A stretch of 64,000 bases of DNA from Burkholderiales bacterium RIFCSPHIGHO2_01_FULL_63_240 (GTDB lineage: Bacteria > Pseudomonadota > Gammaproteobacteria > Burkholderiales > Burkholderiaceae_C): NCBI GenBank assembly GCA_001770725.1, contig MERU01000010.1, positions 62,001-126,000 on the forward strand. Direction: 5' to 3'. The notes beneath the pieces are model-generated. The model was not told where the DNA came from and searched no databases. It was given only the letters and a program-made list of their open reading frames with translations. Shown piece after piece: positions 10,096-18,751 of the stretch. The position numbers and the translations under genes were made by a program. Position 1 is the first letter of the stretch; every line of letters starts with the position of its first letter.

Positions 10096-11001
10096 TCACC
10101 AGCCGCAGGCCGAGTCGGCCTCGGGTTGCCCCAGGCCGTAGAGCTGCTGCAGGGTGGACCAGGCTTCGTCGGCGGTCTCGACGAAGCGGAACAGGTGCAC
10201 GTCTTCCGGGCTGATCATGCCGGTCTCGACCAGGTGATCGAAGTCGATGAGCTTGGTCCAGAACTCGCGCCCGAACAGCAGCACGGGGCGCTTGCGGCAC
10301 TTGCCCGTCTGGATCAGGGTGAGCGTCTCGAAGAGCTCGTCAAGCGTGCCGAAGCCGCCGGGGAAGCACACCAGCGCCACCGAGCGCATCAGGAAGTGCA
10401 TCTTGCGCAGCGCGAAGTAGTGGAACTGGAAACACAGCTTCGGCGTGATGTAGGGGTTGGGCTCCTGCTCGTGCGGCAGCACGATGTTCAGGCCGATGCT
10501 CTTGCCCCCGACCTCGTGCGCACCGCGGTTGCCCGCCTCCATGATGCCCGGCCCCCCGCCGGTGACAACGTAGATGGGGTGGTCCAGCCGCGCCGAATGC
10601 TCGGTGACCAGGCTGGCGAAACGGCGGGCCTCTTCGTAAAAGCGCGACATGCCGAGCAGGCGCTTGGCCGCGCGGATGCCCTGCTCGCGGGCGCTGCCGG
10701 GCGGCAGGGCCTCGGCCTCGTCCAGGCGCTCGCGGGCCGCCTCGGCCGGCAGGATGCGGGCGCTGCCGAAGACGACGATGGTCGACTCGATGTTTTCTTC
10801 GCGCTGAACGAGTTCCGGCTTGAGCAGCTCCAGCTGCATGCGCACCGGTCGCATCTCCGGCCCCAGCAGGAAGTCGATGTCGGTGAAAGCCAGCGCATAG
10901 CTGCTGTCGGGGCCGCCATACAGCGGCGACTTCGATGCGGCCTCGGCGTCCTGGCCAGCGGTGGGGAAATTGCGTTCCCGCAGTTCCTTGGGGTTGTTCA
11001 T
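10096..11001 (-). CDS. LOG-family nucleotide 5'-monophosphate phosphoribohydrolase
   Basis: A TIGR00730/LOG-type Rossmann protein of 301 residues. The family splits nucleoside 5'-monophosphates into base and ribose 5-phosphate; plant members make active cytokinins, and bacterial members act mainly in purine salvage. Seen here are the two signature motifs GGGPGIMEAGNRGA and PGGFGTLDELFETLT that form the active site. The N-terminal 60-80 residues extend beyond the minimal domain, as in the longer PpnN-like group. A TTG nine bases upstream is in frame, but the ATG at 10999-11001 is preferred. Confidence 0.88.
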   Translation of the reverse strand: MNNPKELRERNFPTAGQDAEAASKSPLYGGPDSSYALAFTDIDFLLGPEMRPVRMQLELLKPELVQREENIESTIVVFGSARILPAEAARERLDEAEALPPGSAREQGIRAAKRLLGMSRFYEEARRFASLVTEHSARLDHPIYVVTGGGPGIMEAGNRGAHEVGGKSIGLNIVLPHEQEPNPYITPKLCFQFHYFALRKMHFLMRSVALVCFPGGFGTLDELFETLTLIQTGKCRKRPVLLFGREFWTKLIDFDHLVETGMISPEDVHLFRFVETADEAWSTLQQLYGLGQPEADSACGW

Positions 11002-11144
11002 GCTCGGCAATCCTGGTCTCGCCCCTTCACAGGGCCTGAAGGCCAGTATGGGCCGCGCCCTGGGCGATCAGGCGCGGAAAAGGGCGATCAAGCGGGCGGA
11101 GTTGCGGCGACGCGACTGTGCACGCTCGCGCGCGCTGCGACCGC

Positions 11145-11948
11145 TCAGGCCGATGCCTGCTGCGACGTCGGGTGATCGCCCCCGCAGACCGGGCAACCCG
11201 GCTGGCGCTTGACGCGCAGGCGGGTGACGCTGCCGTCGCGGCCATCGACCATCTGCAACACACCCGTGAGCGAGCGGTGGCCAGCGGCCGAGCCGGCAGG
11301 CCCCGTGAGGCCGGCCAGCAGGCGGATGGCCTCACCGGCCTGCATCACGCCCATCTGGCCCACCAGCGGCGCGAACACGCCCATGAGCGCGCAGCGCGTT
11401 TCCTCGGGCGCGGGCTCGGGCGGAAAGAGGCAGGCGTAGCAAGGGCTGGCCGCATCCCGCGGGTCGAAGACGCTGATCTGGCCATCCCAGCGCAGGGCCG
11501 AGGCCGACACCAATGGCACGCCGGCGGCCCAGGCCGCGCGGTTGATGCGCTGGCGCGTGGCGAAGGCATCGGTGCAATCGAGCACGACGTCGGCGCCTGG
11601 CAGGTGAGCGGCGAGCCAGGCCTCGTCGGCGGCCTGTGCAAAGGTGATCACGTGCGCGTCGGGGTTGAGCGCGGCCAGGGCCCTTGCGGCCGACTCGACC
11701 TTCGGCTGGCCGACGCTGGCCGTGGTGTGTGCGACCTGGCGCTGCAGGTTGCTGAGCTCGACGGTGTCGGGGTCGACCACGGTGATGCGGCCCACGCCTG
11801 CAGCGGCCAGGTACATCAGTGCCGGGGCACCCAGCCCGCCCGCGCCGATGACGACGGCGTGCGAACGCAACAGCCGCTCCTGGGCTGCTTCGGACCATTC
11901 GTCGAGCAGCAGGTGGCGGCTGTAGCGGAGTTCCTGTTCGTCCTGCAC
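11145..11948 (-). CDS. moeB: MoeB/ThiF-family sulfur-carrier adenylyltransferase
   Basis: Adenylates the C-terminal Gly-Gly of a small sulfur carrier (MoaD or ThiS) for molybdopterin or thiamine synthesis. The 267-residue protein has the ATP-binding GAGGLGAPALMYLAAAGVG, the LSNLQRQ motif with the catalytic arginine and conserved DCTD. Two zinc-binding CxxC pairs are visible (CYAC and CPVC). It lacks a rhodanese domain. The start is GTG at 11946-11948 (reads VQDEQELRYSRH). It follows the C-terminal protease by 46 bp on the same strand. MoeB fits the molybdenum hydroxylase at 30-33 kb, but ThiF cannot be excluded. Confidence 0.88.
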   Translation of the reverse strand: MQDEQELRYSRHLLLDEWSEAAQERLLRSHAVVIGAGGLGAPALMYLAAAGVGRITVVDPDTVELSNLQRQVAHTTASVGQPKVESAARALAALNPDAHVITFAQAADEAWLAAHLPGADVVLDCTDAFATRQRINRAAWAAGVPLVSASALRWDGQISVFDPRDAASPCYACLFPPEPAPEETRCALMGVFAPLVGQMGVMQAGEAIRLLAGLTGPAGSAAGHRSLTGVLQMVDGRDGSVTRLRVKRQPGCPVCGGDHPTSQQASA

Positions 11949-11994
11949 GGTGGGTGGGCCCGGCGCCCGACCGAGGTCGGGGCCCCTGGCCGGG

Positions 11995-13488
11995 TCAGGG
12001 GGCGCTGGCGGGGGCCGAGGCGGACCCGGTGGCCGAGGCGGCCGCGGCCGGGCCTTCGGCCTTGCGCTCGGTCATGGTCTTGGAGGCCACGACCGGCTTG
12101 CCCTGCAGCTTGTTGAGCGCCTGGCGCAGCGGGAAGTCCTCGGCGCTGCCGAACTCGGGCAGGGGCTTGGGCGCATCGGCCTTCTTGCCATTGCCGTTGC
12201 TGGCCTCTTCGAGCTTCTTGATGGCCTCCTCGCGGGCCTTCTCGCGGGCGGCGTCCTTTTCTTCCTTGCCCTGACCCGAGGTGATGTGCTTTTCGAGGTC
12301 GGCTTCGCGCACGCGCAGCGCGGCGTAGACGTTGCCGTCTTCGGTCTCGTCGATCATGACGTCGGGCACGATGCCGCGCGCCTGAATGGAGCGGCCGCTC
12401 GGGGTGTAGTAGCGCGCGGTGGTGATCTTCAGCGCGGTCTCGGCGGTGAGCTGGCGCACGGTCTGCACCGAGCCCTTGCCGAAGGTCTGGCCGCCCAGGA
12501 TGGTGGCGCGCTTGTGGTCCTGCAGGGCACCCGCGACGATCTCGGAGGCCGAAGCCGAGCCCTCGTTGACCAGCACCACCAGGGGCACGGTCTTGAGCGC
12601 GGCAGGCAGCTTGGCCAGGGGGTCGGAGCCGAAGCGGCGGGTGTAGTCCTCCGGACGGGCCTTGAAGATGGCCTTGGATTCGGGCAGCTGGCCGTTGGTC
12701 GAGACCACGGTCACGTCCTTGGGCAGGAAGGCCGCCGAGATGGCGATGGCGCCTTCGAGCAGGCCGCCCGGGTCGTTGCGCAGGTCGAGCACCAGGCCCT
12801 TGAGCTTGGGGTCTTCCTTGTAGAGGGCGTTGACCTTGGCAACGAAGTCCTCGACCGTGCGGTCCTGGAACTGGCTGACGCGGACCCAGCCATAACCCGG
12901 CTCGGCGATCTTGGCGCGCACCGACTGCACGCGGATTTCCTCGCGCACGATGGTGACGGGGAAGCTGCGGTTCTCGGACTTGCGGAACACCGTCAGCACG
13001 ACCTTGGTGCTGGGCTCGCCGCGCATGCGCTTGACGGCCTGGTCCATGGTCAGGCCCTTGACGAAGGTGTCGTCGATCTTGGTGATGAGGTCACCGGACT
13101 TCAGGCCGGCGCGAAAGGCAGGCGAGCCTTCGATCGGGGAGACGATCTTGACCAGGCCGTCTTCCATGCCGATCTCGATGCCCACGCCGACGAACTTGCC
13201 GGTGGTGCCCTCGCGGAATTCCTTGAAGGTGGTCTTGTCGAAGTAGACCGAGTGCGGATCCAGCCCCGAGACCATGCCGCCGATGGCGTCGCTGATGAGC
13301 TTTTTCTCGTCAACGGGCTCGACGTAGTCGGTCTTGACCATGCCGAAGACCGCCGCGAGCTGCTGCATCTCTTCCAGTGGCAGGGGCGACACCGTGTTGC
13401 GAGCGGTCGCGCCAAATTGCAGGGTGGTCAGGCCGCCGGCGAGCGCGCCCAGCGCAACCCAACCGGCAATCTTGAGTTTGGAAGTCAT
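11995..13488 (-). CDS. ctpA: C-terminal processing peptidase (S41 family)
   Basis: Periplasmic serine protease that trims or degrades envelope proteins, often with a lipoprotein adaptor. The 497-residue product has an N-terminal membrane anchor or signal (KIAGWVALGALAGGLTT), a PDZ domain (about 90-165; FRAGLKSGDLITKIDDT), and the peptidase domain with the Ser-Lys pair in EGSASASEI and GQTFGKGSVQ. The tail after residue 400 is charged and low-complexity (GKEEKDAAREKAREEAIKKL), ending in an Ala/Ser/Pro stretch. ATG at 13486-13488 matches the family N-terminus. A -10-like TATACT (minus strand, 13525-13530) lies upstream but its -35 is poor. Confidence 0.93.
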   Translation of the reverse strand: MTSKLKIAGWVALGALAGGLTTLQFGATARNTVSPLPLEEMQQLAAVFGMVKTDYVEPVDEKKLISDAIGGMVSGLDPHSVYFDKTTFKEFREGTTGKFVGVGIEIGMEDGLVKIVSPIEGSPAFRAGLKSGDLITKIDDTFVKGLTMDQAVKRMRGEPSTKVVLTVFRKSENRSFPVTIVREEIRVQSVRAKIAEPGYGWVRVSQFQDRTVEDFVAKVNALYKEDPKLKGLVLDLRNDPGGLLEGAIAISAAFLPKDVTVVSTNGQLPESKAIFKARPEDYTRRFGSDPLAKLPAALKTVPLVVLVNEGSASASEIVAGALQDHKRATILGGQTFGKGSVQTVRQLTAETALKITTARYYTPSGRSIQARGIVPDVMIDETEDGNVYAALRVREADLEKHITSGQGKEEKDAAREKAREEAIKKLEEASNGNGKKADAPKPLPEFGSAEDFPLRQALNKLQGKPVVASKTMTERKAEGPAAAASATGSASAPASAP

Positions 13489-13643
13489 GGCAGGAGTGAG
13501 GCCCACGTTCACAGTGTGGGAGTCAGTATAGGGTGTGGCAAGTGCCTTTCGCAGGCGATCAGGCCGCTTGTCACGGCCCATATGCCCGGATTGGCCCGGA
13601 TTGGCCCCGATTGAATCGAATCGGCGACAGGTTCTCAAGCGCG

Positions 13644-15506
13644 TCAGCGAGGGGCGTATTCGGGCACCAGCTGGTGCAGACGCGCGCGCAGCACCGCCGG
13701 GGTGCCGGCGGCCTCGTCCTGCGCCAGGGCCAGCAGGCGCTCGATCCAGTCGGCCGGCAGCTCGCCATTGAGGCGGGCCAGTCGCAGGCGCGGGTGGGGC
13801 GTCGGCAAGGTGGTGTCGGCGTCGGCCAGCAGCTCTTCAAAGAGCTTTTCGCCAGGTCGCAGGCCGCTGAAGACGATGGGGATCTCCGCTTCGGTGTGTC
13901 CGCTCAGGCGGATGAGTTCGCGCGCCAGGTCAGCGATCTTGACCGACTGGCCCATGTCCATGACGAAGACCTGGCCCGAATCGGCCAGCGCGGCGGCCTG
14001 CAGCACGAGCTGGGCGGCCTCGGGGATGGTCATGAAAAACCGCGTGATCTCGGGGTGGGTGACGGTGACCGGCCCGCCCCGGGCGATCTGCTCCTTGAAC
14101 TTGGGGATGACGCTGCCGCTCGAGCCCAGCACGTTGCCGAAGCGCACTGCCATGAAGCGGGTGCGCGGGGCCTGCGCCGCCCAGTGCGAGACGACCATCT
14201 CGGCGGCGCGCTTGGTGGCGCCCATGACGTTGGTCGGGTTGACGGCCTTGTCGGTGGAGATCAGCACGAAGCGCTGCACACCGGCCTCGGCCGCGGCCTG
14301 GGCGCACAGGTAGGTGCCCAGGGTGTTGTTGCGCAGCGCGACCCACGCGTTCTCGTCTTCCATTAAGGGCACGTGCTTGTAGGCCGCGGCGTGGAAGACC
14401 AGGTCGGGGCGGTGCTGGGCCATGGCGCGTCGCAGCGCCCCCAGGTCCTTGACGTCGCCGACCAGGCGCACCAGCGGCAGGTGCGGGAACTGCTCGCCCA
14501 GCTCCTGCTCGACCTGGTAGAGCGCGAACTCGCTGAGCTCGAACAGCACGATGCGGCTGGGGCCGAAGCGCGCGATCTGGCGGCACAGCTCGGAGCCGAT
14601 CGAGCCCCCTGCGCCGGTCACGAACACGGTCTGCCCGCTGATCAGGCCGGAGACAGCGCTTTCGTCGAGCTTGACAGGCTGGCGGCCCAGCAGGTCTTCG
14701 GGTTCGATGTCGCGCACGCGGTCGATGCGCGAGCGGCCCTCGCGCAACTCGTCGGCGGAGGGCACGGTGACCACAGGCAGGCCGGTGGCGGCGGCCAGGT
14801 CGAGCGCGCGCTTGCGCTGATCGTGCGTGGCCGATGGCATGGCCAGGATGAGGTGGGTGACGCCGTGCAGCGTGTCGGGCTCTTGCAGCAGCTCCAGCCC
14901 GCCCCAGACGTTGACGCCGGAGATGGTGCTGCCGTGCTTGCGGCGCTCGTCGTCGAGCAGGCCAACCACCGTCCAGCCTCGGTGCTGGATGCCGGCGATC
15001 AGCAGCTTGGCGGCGGCGCCGGCACCGAGCACCAGCGCGTGCTGGCCGTTGGGCGAGGCCCCGGCTCGGCGCGCGCGGGACGATTCGCTGAGCATGCGCA
15101 CGGCCATGCGACCGATCGCCAGCAGGGTCAGGGCCAGCAGCGGGTGCAGGGCCAGCACGGCGCGCGGCACCTCGACCAGTTGCGCCATGAGCACGATGAC
15201 GGCGCTGGTCAGGCCGGCCCCCAGGCAGACCCAGCCCAGGCGGCTGATGTCGTGGAAGCTGACGTAGCGCCAGGTGGCGCGGGGCACGCCAGCGGCCCAC
15301 GACAGCACGCTGTAGATGGCGATGACGCCCAGGACCACGGCCCAGTCGTAGGACGGGCGCTCGTGCAGCCAGCGCTCGACCCCCATGCGAAACAGGTAGG
15401 TGAGGTGCCAGGCCAGCAGGATCAGGCAGGCGTCCGCCAGCAGGACGACCGCCTGGCGCTGAGGGCGCAGGCGGTCGAGTTGGCGGTTGATGGAAGACCA
15501 GAGCAT
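13644..15506 (-). CDS. UDP-sugar 4,6-dehydratase/epimerase, membrane-anchored (CapD/WbpM type)
   Basis: Makes modified UDP-sugars such as UDP-QuiNAc precursors for O-antigen, capsule or glycoprotein. The 620-residue protein has four hydrophobic N-terminal helices (about 20-130), a first Rossmann-like region (LVLGAGAAAKLLI), then the catalytic short-chain dehydrogenase domain with TGAGGSIGSELCRQ. Long-form family members use Met instead of Tyr in the catalytic triad; here the segment is STDKAVNPTNVMGATKRAAE, agreeing with that. A TTG at 15519-15521 is in frame, but the ATG at 15504-15506 begins MLWSSINRQLDRLRPQRQ and is preferred. No other polysaccharide genes are nearby. Confidence 0.9.
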   Translation of the reverse strand: MLWSSINRQLDRLRPQRQAVVLLADACLILLAWHLTYLFRMGVERWLHERPSYDWAVVLGVIAIYSVLSWAAGVPRATWRYVSFHDISRLGWVCLGAGLTSAVIVLMAQLVEVPRAVLALHPLLALTLLAIGRMAVRMLSESSRARRAGASPNGQHALVLGAGAAAKLLIAGIQHRGWTVVGLLDDERRKHGSTISGVNVWGGLELLQEPDTLHGVTHLILAMPSATHDQRKRALDLAAATGLPVVTVPSADELREGRSRIDRVRDIEPEDLLGRQPVKLDESAVSGLISGQTVFVTGAGGSIGSELCRQIARFGPSRIVLFELSEFALYQVEQELGEQFPHLPLVRLVGDVKDLGALRRAMAQHRPDLVFHAAAYKHVPLMEDENAWVALRNNTLGTYLCAQAAAEAGVQRFVLISTDKAVNPTNVMGATKRAAEMVVSHWAAQAPRTRFMAVRFGNVLGSSGSVIPKFKEQIARGGPVTVTHPEITRFFMTIPEAAQLVLQAAALADSGQVFVMDMGQSVKIADLARELIRLSGHTEAEIPIVFSGLRPGEKLFEELLADADTTLPTPHPRLRLARLNGELPADWIERLLALAQDEAAGTPAVLRARLHQLVPEYAPR

Positions 15507-15610
15507 GGGCGCGGGCGACAAGGTCAGGCGAACACGTCAGCCGGGCGCTGCGGCGCGCGGCCAAAGCCTGTCATTGTGCCTGCGCCGCAGGCCCCGGACG
15601 GCTCAGTCGA

Positions 15611-15889
15611 TCACTTGGCGGCGGAAGCGGCCGAAGCGGCTTGGTGCGCGGCATGAGCGGCCTTGTGCTGCTCCTTGCGCTCGTGGCGGGCTTCGCGCTT
15701 TTCGCGGCGCTCTTCACGGACGTCGCGACGCTCCTTGCGCAACTCGTGGCCGGCCTTGTGGACGCCGGAAGCGGCCGAAGCGGCGGGGGCAGCGGGCGTG
15801 GCCGGGGTCGCCGGGGTGGCGGGCGCCTGGGCAAAGGCAGAAGCGGAAACGGCGGTGATCAGGGCAGCGGTCAGCAGGCGGATCTTCAT
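15611..15889 (-). CDS. Small secreted protein with charged Lys/Arg/Glu core
   Basis: A 92-residue product with a good signal peptide (MKIRLLTAALITAVSASAFA, cut before QAPATP), an Ala/Pro/Thr linker (PATPATPATPAAPAASAAS) and a highly charged helical segment (HELRKERRDVREERREKREA, then His/Lys-rich), ending AASAASAAK. AAGGA stands eight bases before the ATG. Similar short hypothetical proteins are common in Burkholderiales but I know no function. The charged segment suggests a periplasmic helix that binds acidic polymers or metals; this is inference. Confidence 0.7.
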   Translation of the reverse strand: MKIRLLTAALITAVSASAFAQAPATPATPATPAAPAASAASGVHKAGHELRKERRDVREERREKREARHERKEQHKAAHAAHQAASAASAAK

Positions 15890-16003
15890 GGTGGTGTCCT
15901 TCTTTCGGGGTTGGGTGGTCAGGGCGCGCGTCCTTGAGGTGTTCAACGCCGCCCTCACCGGGCCCGTGGACAATCGCCCAAGTAAGGCAACGTAAAGCCC
16001 CCC

Positions 16004-16261
16004 ATGCGCACCGACGACGACCTGACCCCTCTGCCCGACATCCCCACCGGCCTGTACACCCATTACAAAGGGGGCCACTACGAGGTGTTCGGCGTGGCCC
16101 GACACAGCGAAACGCACGAGGCCTTGGTGGTTTACCGACCGCTGTATGGCGAAGGCGCGCTGTGGGTGCGGCCCTTCGAGATGTTCACCGGCGAGGTGGT
16201 GATCGACGGCGTGCGCCAGCAGCGCTTCAGGTGGACGCCCGACGCGCCAGCGGCTGGCTGA
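16004..16261 (+). CDS. DUF1653 protein
   Basis: An 85-residue protein with the conserved family core GLYTHYKGGHYEVFGVARHS and VVYRPLYGEGALWVRPFEMF, matching DUF1653, a small beta-rich domain of unknown function. It runs convergent to the ferredoxin gene and overlaps its 3' end by 35 bp. The ATG at 16004 gives a short standard N-terminus. Confidence 0.88.
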   Translation: MRTDDDLTPLPDIPTGLYTHYKGGHYEVFGVARHSETHEALVVYRPLYGEGALWVRPFEMFTGEVVIDGVRQQRFRWTPDAPAAG

Positions 16262-16532
16262 GCACGACGTCGCCATCGGGCAGCGCCACGCAGGGCAGGA
16301 CCTCGCCGGCCTCGCGTTCATCGGGGCTCAGGCCCGGCCACTCGACGCGGTAGCGCACGCGCCCGGCCGTCATCCGGCAGCGGCAGGCGCGACAGGTGCC
16401 ATTGCGGCACGAACGGGGCAGGTCAAAGCCAGCCGCCAGCGCGGCCTCCAGCAGGCTCTGGCCAGCGTGAACTGGCACGCGCTCGCCTTGCGGCTGCAGG
16501 GTCAGCCAGGCGACCGGGTCAGACACCGCCAT
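16227..16532 (-). CDS. Plant-type [2Fe-2S] ferredoxin
   Basis: A 101-residue electron carrier. The cluster ligands are visible as C-x4-C-x2-C (CRNGTCRAC, about residues 42-50) with the fourth Cys in VLPCVAL about 30 residues later. The N-terminal beta-grasp (VAWLTLQPQGERVPVHAGQS) fits the fold. It is free-standing, not fused to a reductase. Partner enzyme is not obvious from the neighbours. The 3' end overlaps the convergent DUF1653 gene. Confidence 0.88.
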   Translation of the reverse strand: MAVSDPVAWLTLQPQGERVPVHAGQSLLEAALAAGFDLPRSCRNGTCRACRCRMTAGRVRYRVEWPGLSPDEREAGEVLPCVALPDGDVVLSQPLARRAST

Positions 16533-16545
16533 GCACCCAGCCAGG

Positions 16546-16899
16546 TCAGCGGTTGACGGGCCACTCGGGGGCCTGCCAGCTGCGCTGCGGCGCTTCCTGG
16601 GCGGGCTCCTGAGGCTGATCCGGGCCCGGCTTTTCTTCGGCCTTTTTATCTTCGACCTGCTTCGGGTCCTTGTCGTCGGCGGTGACGGCGCGCACCCCGG
16701 CGGCGGCCACGTCGACGGTCGTCTCGACCACGGTGGCGGTCACGCTGACGGCGGTCGCGGCCACCGTGACCGCCGCATCGGCCACGGCCAGCACGCTGCA
16801 ACCGGACACCGACACCAACAGGGCCACGGCGGCAGTCAGGCGGGTCAGCGCGCGGGCGGTGGCGCGAGCGCCGGGGCGGAACGAGGGGAGCAAGGACAT
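16546..16899 (-). CDS. Small predicted lipoprotein
   Basis: A 117-residue protein with a basic N-terminus, a hydrophobic stretch (LTRLTAAVALLVSVSG) and a lipobox VSGCS that would be cut before Cys34. After a hydrophobic Ala/Val/Thr-rich segment (AVTVAATAVSVTATVVETTV) it ends in a charged Lys/Glu/Pro/Gln tail. I do not recognise a family beyond similar NF-type Burkholderiales lipoproteins. Located 13 bp upstream of the ferredoxin gene on the same strand, so the two may be cotranscribed. Confidence 0.65.
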   Translation of the reverse strand: MSLLPSFRPGARATARALTRLTAAVALLVSVSGCSVLAVADAAVTVAATAVSVTATVVETTVDVAAAGVRAVTADDKDPKQVEDKKAEEKPGPDQPQEPAQEAPQRSWQAPEWPVNR

Positions 16900-16933
16900 G
16901 GTGTGAACGGCAAAAAAGGACCGGGGCCTGCGA

Positions 16934-18154
16934 TCAGGCGTGGCTGGTGTCGGTCAGGTCGAACAGCGGCAATGAGCTCAGCTCGGCATCGACCCGCGGC
17001 GGCTCACCGCCGTCACCGGGCACCAGGGACGCCATTTTCACGCCAATCAGGCGCAAACGCTGATCGAGGGGCACCGTCTTGAGGCAGCGCCCGGCCCACT
17101 GGCGGATGAGCGCCGCATCGCGGGTGGCGTGCGGCAGGGTCAGGCTGCGGGTGACGATGTGGAAGTCGTCGTAACGCAGCTTGACGCCCACGCTGCGGCC
17201 CGCGTACCCCTTGCGCTGCAGGTCGGCGGCGAGCTGCTCGCACAGGCGCGTGAAGATCGGCGTGAGCTGGGCGCGGTCCTCGCGCGGGTGCAGGTCGCGC
17301 TCGAAGGTGGTTTCGCGGCTGATGGACTTGGGCTCGCGCCAGGTGACGACGGGGCGTTCGTCGCGACCGTTGGCGGCCTCGTGCAGCCACTGGCCGTGGC
17401 TGCGCCCGAAGGCCTCGATCAGTTGCGCCGGATCGGCGGCGGCAAGCTCGCCGATGGTGTGGATGCCGCGTTCGGCCAGGCGGGCATTGGCTTTGGGGCC
17501 GATGCCATTGATGCGCGCGGCGGGCAGCGGCCACAGGCGCACGGGCACGTCGGCGTGGGTCAGCACCGTCAGGCCGTCGGGCTTGTCGAGGTCGGAGGCC
17601 AGCTTGCTGAGCAGCTTGTTGGGCGTGACACCGATGGAGCAGCTCAGGCCGGTGGCGGCGCGCACCGCCTGCTTGATGCGCCAGGCCAGCTCGCGCGCAC
17701 CGGCCAGCGGGTCTTGCGGGGTGGCATCGCGGGCGCCGGGCACCTCGCCCAGGTCGATGTAGATCTCGTCGATGCCCCGGTCTTCGATCACCGGTGCGAT
17801 GGAGGCCACCGCGGCCTTGAACAGGCGCGAGTAGCGGCGGTACTCGTCGAAATCGACCGGCAGCAGCACGGCGTCGGGCGCCAGCACAGCGGCCTTCATC
17901 AGGCCCATGCCCGAGTGCACGCCGAGGGCGCGGGCCGCGTAGGTGGCGGTGGTGATGACCCCTCGGCCGGCGTAGTCGCGCAAACGGGCGTAGCGCCGCC
18001 TGCCATCGGGCTGCACCTCGGGCTGGTGGCGCCGCCCTCCCCCGATGACCACGGGCTGGCCCTGCAGGTCGGGGTAGCGCAGCAACTCGACCGACGCGTA
18101 GAAGGCGTCCATGTCGAGGTGGGCGATGAGGCGGTCGGGTTGGGGGTCGGTCAC
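16934..18154 (-). CDS. dinB: DNA polymerase IV (Y family)
   Basis: Error-prone translesion polymerase. The 406-residue product starts (GTG, 18152-18154) VTDPQPDRLIAHLDMDAFYASVE with the first catalytic Asp; the second acidic pair is in RGIDEIYIDL. Helix-hairpin-helix elements (RINGIGPKANARLAERGIHT) and a little-finger domain follow. The end LSSLPLFDLT resembles a sliding-clamp-binding motif. No ATG is usable: the only nearby one (18168) is out of frame and stops at once. An insertion GGGRRHQPEVQPDGRRR near residue 38 is longer than in E. coli DinB, as in some betaproteobacteria. No obvious LexA box was found upstream. Confidence 0.93.
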   Translation of the reverse strand: MTDPQPDRLIAHLDMDAFYASVELLRYPDLQGQPVVIGGGRRHQPEVQPDGRRRYARLRDYAGRGVITTATYAARALGVHSGMGLMKAAVLAPDAVLLPVDFDEYRRYSRLFKAAVASIAPVIEDRGIDEIYIDLGEVPGARDATPQDPLAGARELAWRIKQAVRAATGLSCSIGVTPNKLLSKLASDLDKPDGLTVLTHADVPVRLWPLPAARINGIGPKANARLAERGIHTIGELAAADPAQLIEAFGRSHGQWLHEAANGRDERPVVTWREPKSISRETTFERDLHPREDRAQLTPIFTRLCEQLAADLQRKGYAGRSVGVKLRYDDFHIVTRSLTLPHATRDAALIRQWAGRCLKTVPLDQRLRLIGVKMASLVPGDGGEPPRVDAELSSLPLFDLTDTSHA

Positions 18155-18252
18155 GTCTGGGCGCCCATCCGCGCAGGAGGGTGAGCGCCACGCGATTGTC
18201 GCGCGAGCCGGCCCGGCGTGCGAACCCAGACCGAGACCGAGACTGGGGCCGA

Positions 18253-18549
18253 TCAGGCCTGGATGTCGAGCAGGCTGCCGGTCATGCGCTTTTCGGCCTC
18301 GATGGTGCGCAGGTTGGCGCGAAAGGCATAGGTGGCCTGCATCTGTTCGACCAGGTCGGCGGCCAGGTCGGGGCCGACTTCCTGGGCCTTGCCGACCACG
18401 GTGAGCACGCCTTCTTGCTCCTGCGTCTGCTGCATGACCTGATCGCGGCGAAAGCCCGGCGTCTGGCTGTTGGCGATGTTGTTGGCGGCGGCATCGAGGC
18501 GGGTGGATGCCGCCTGCACGCCGCTCAAGGCAATGGATGTGACGTTCAT
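18253..18549 (-). CDS. FlgC/FlgG-like flagellar rod protein, short and orphan
   Basis: A 98-residue protein beginning MNVTSIALSGVQAASTRLDAAANNIANSQTPGF, the N-terminal motif of flagellar rod proteins (ANN-IAN-xxTPGF), and ending in the C-terminal heptad helix (MQATYAFRANLRTIEAEKRM) typical of FlgC/FlgG. The middle domain is almost absent, so it is shorter than FlgC (about 135). GAGGAGG lies six bases before the ATG. It is not next to other flagellar genes; it may be a specialised rod-like part or a remnant. A chemoreceptor in the window indicates the cell is motile. Confidence 0.8.
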   Translation of the reverse strand: MNVTSIALSGVQAASTRLDAAANNIANSQTPGFRRDQVMQQTQEQEGVLTVVGKAQEVGPDLAADLVEQMQATYAFRANLRTIEAEKRMTGSLLDIQA

Positions 18550-18751
18550 GGCGCCCTCCTCGTGCCTGCAGTGTGACGCGCACTCGCCGCCAAGTCACCC
18601 GTTCGCTGTCACGCAAAAGCGGTGATCGTGCGGATTGCTCGGCATCGCCCCCCATGACGCCGCTTTGCCGCTGCGTTAGCATCGCTGCGGGTGATGGCAG
18701 ACCAGCACGTCATGGCGCCACCCAGCCGAAACCAGCTGTACGGATTTCACC

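Noticed and set aside
13580-13625. Tandem CCCGGATTGG-like repeats near a possible promoter
   Set aside because: Only about two and a half imperfect 10-bp copies; no evident function and no support for a repeat element.
18240-18260. CCTGATCG-like sequence around several stop codons (dinB, the FlgC-like gene, dctA, the TetR gene at 33477) as a repeated element
   Set aside because: The same string is common inside genes (Leu-Ile codons) and follows from GCC-TGA ends; no wider conserved sequence was seen.
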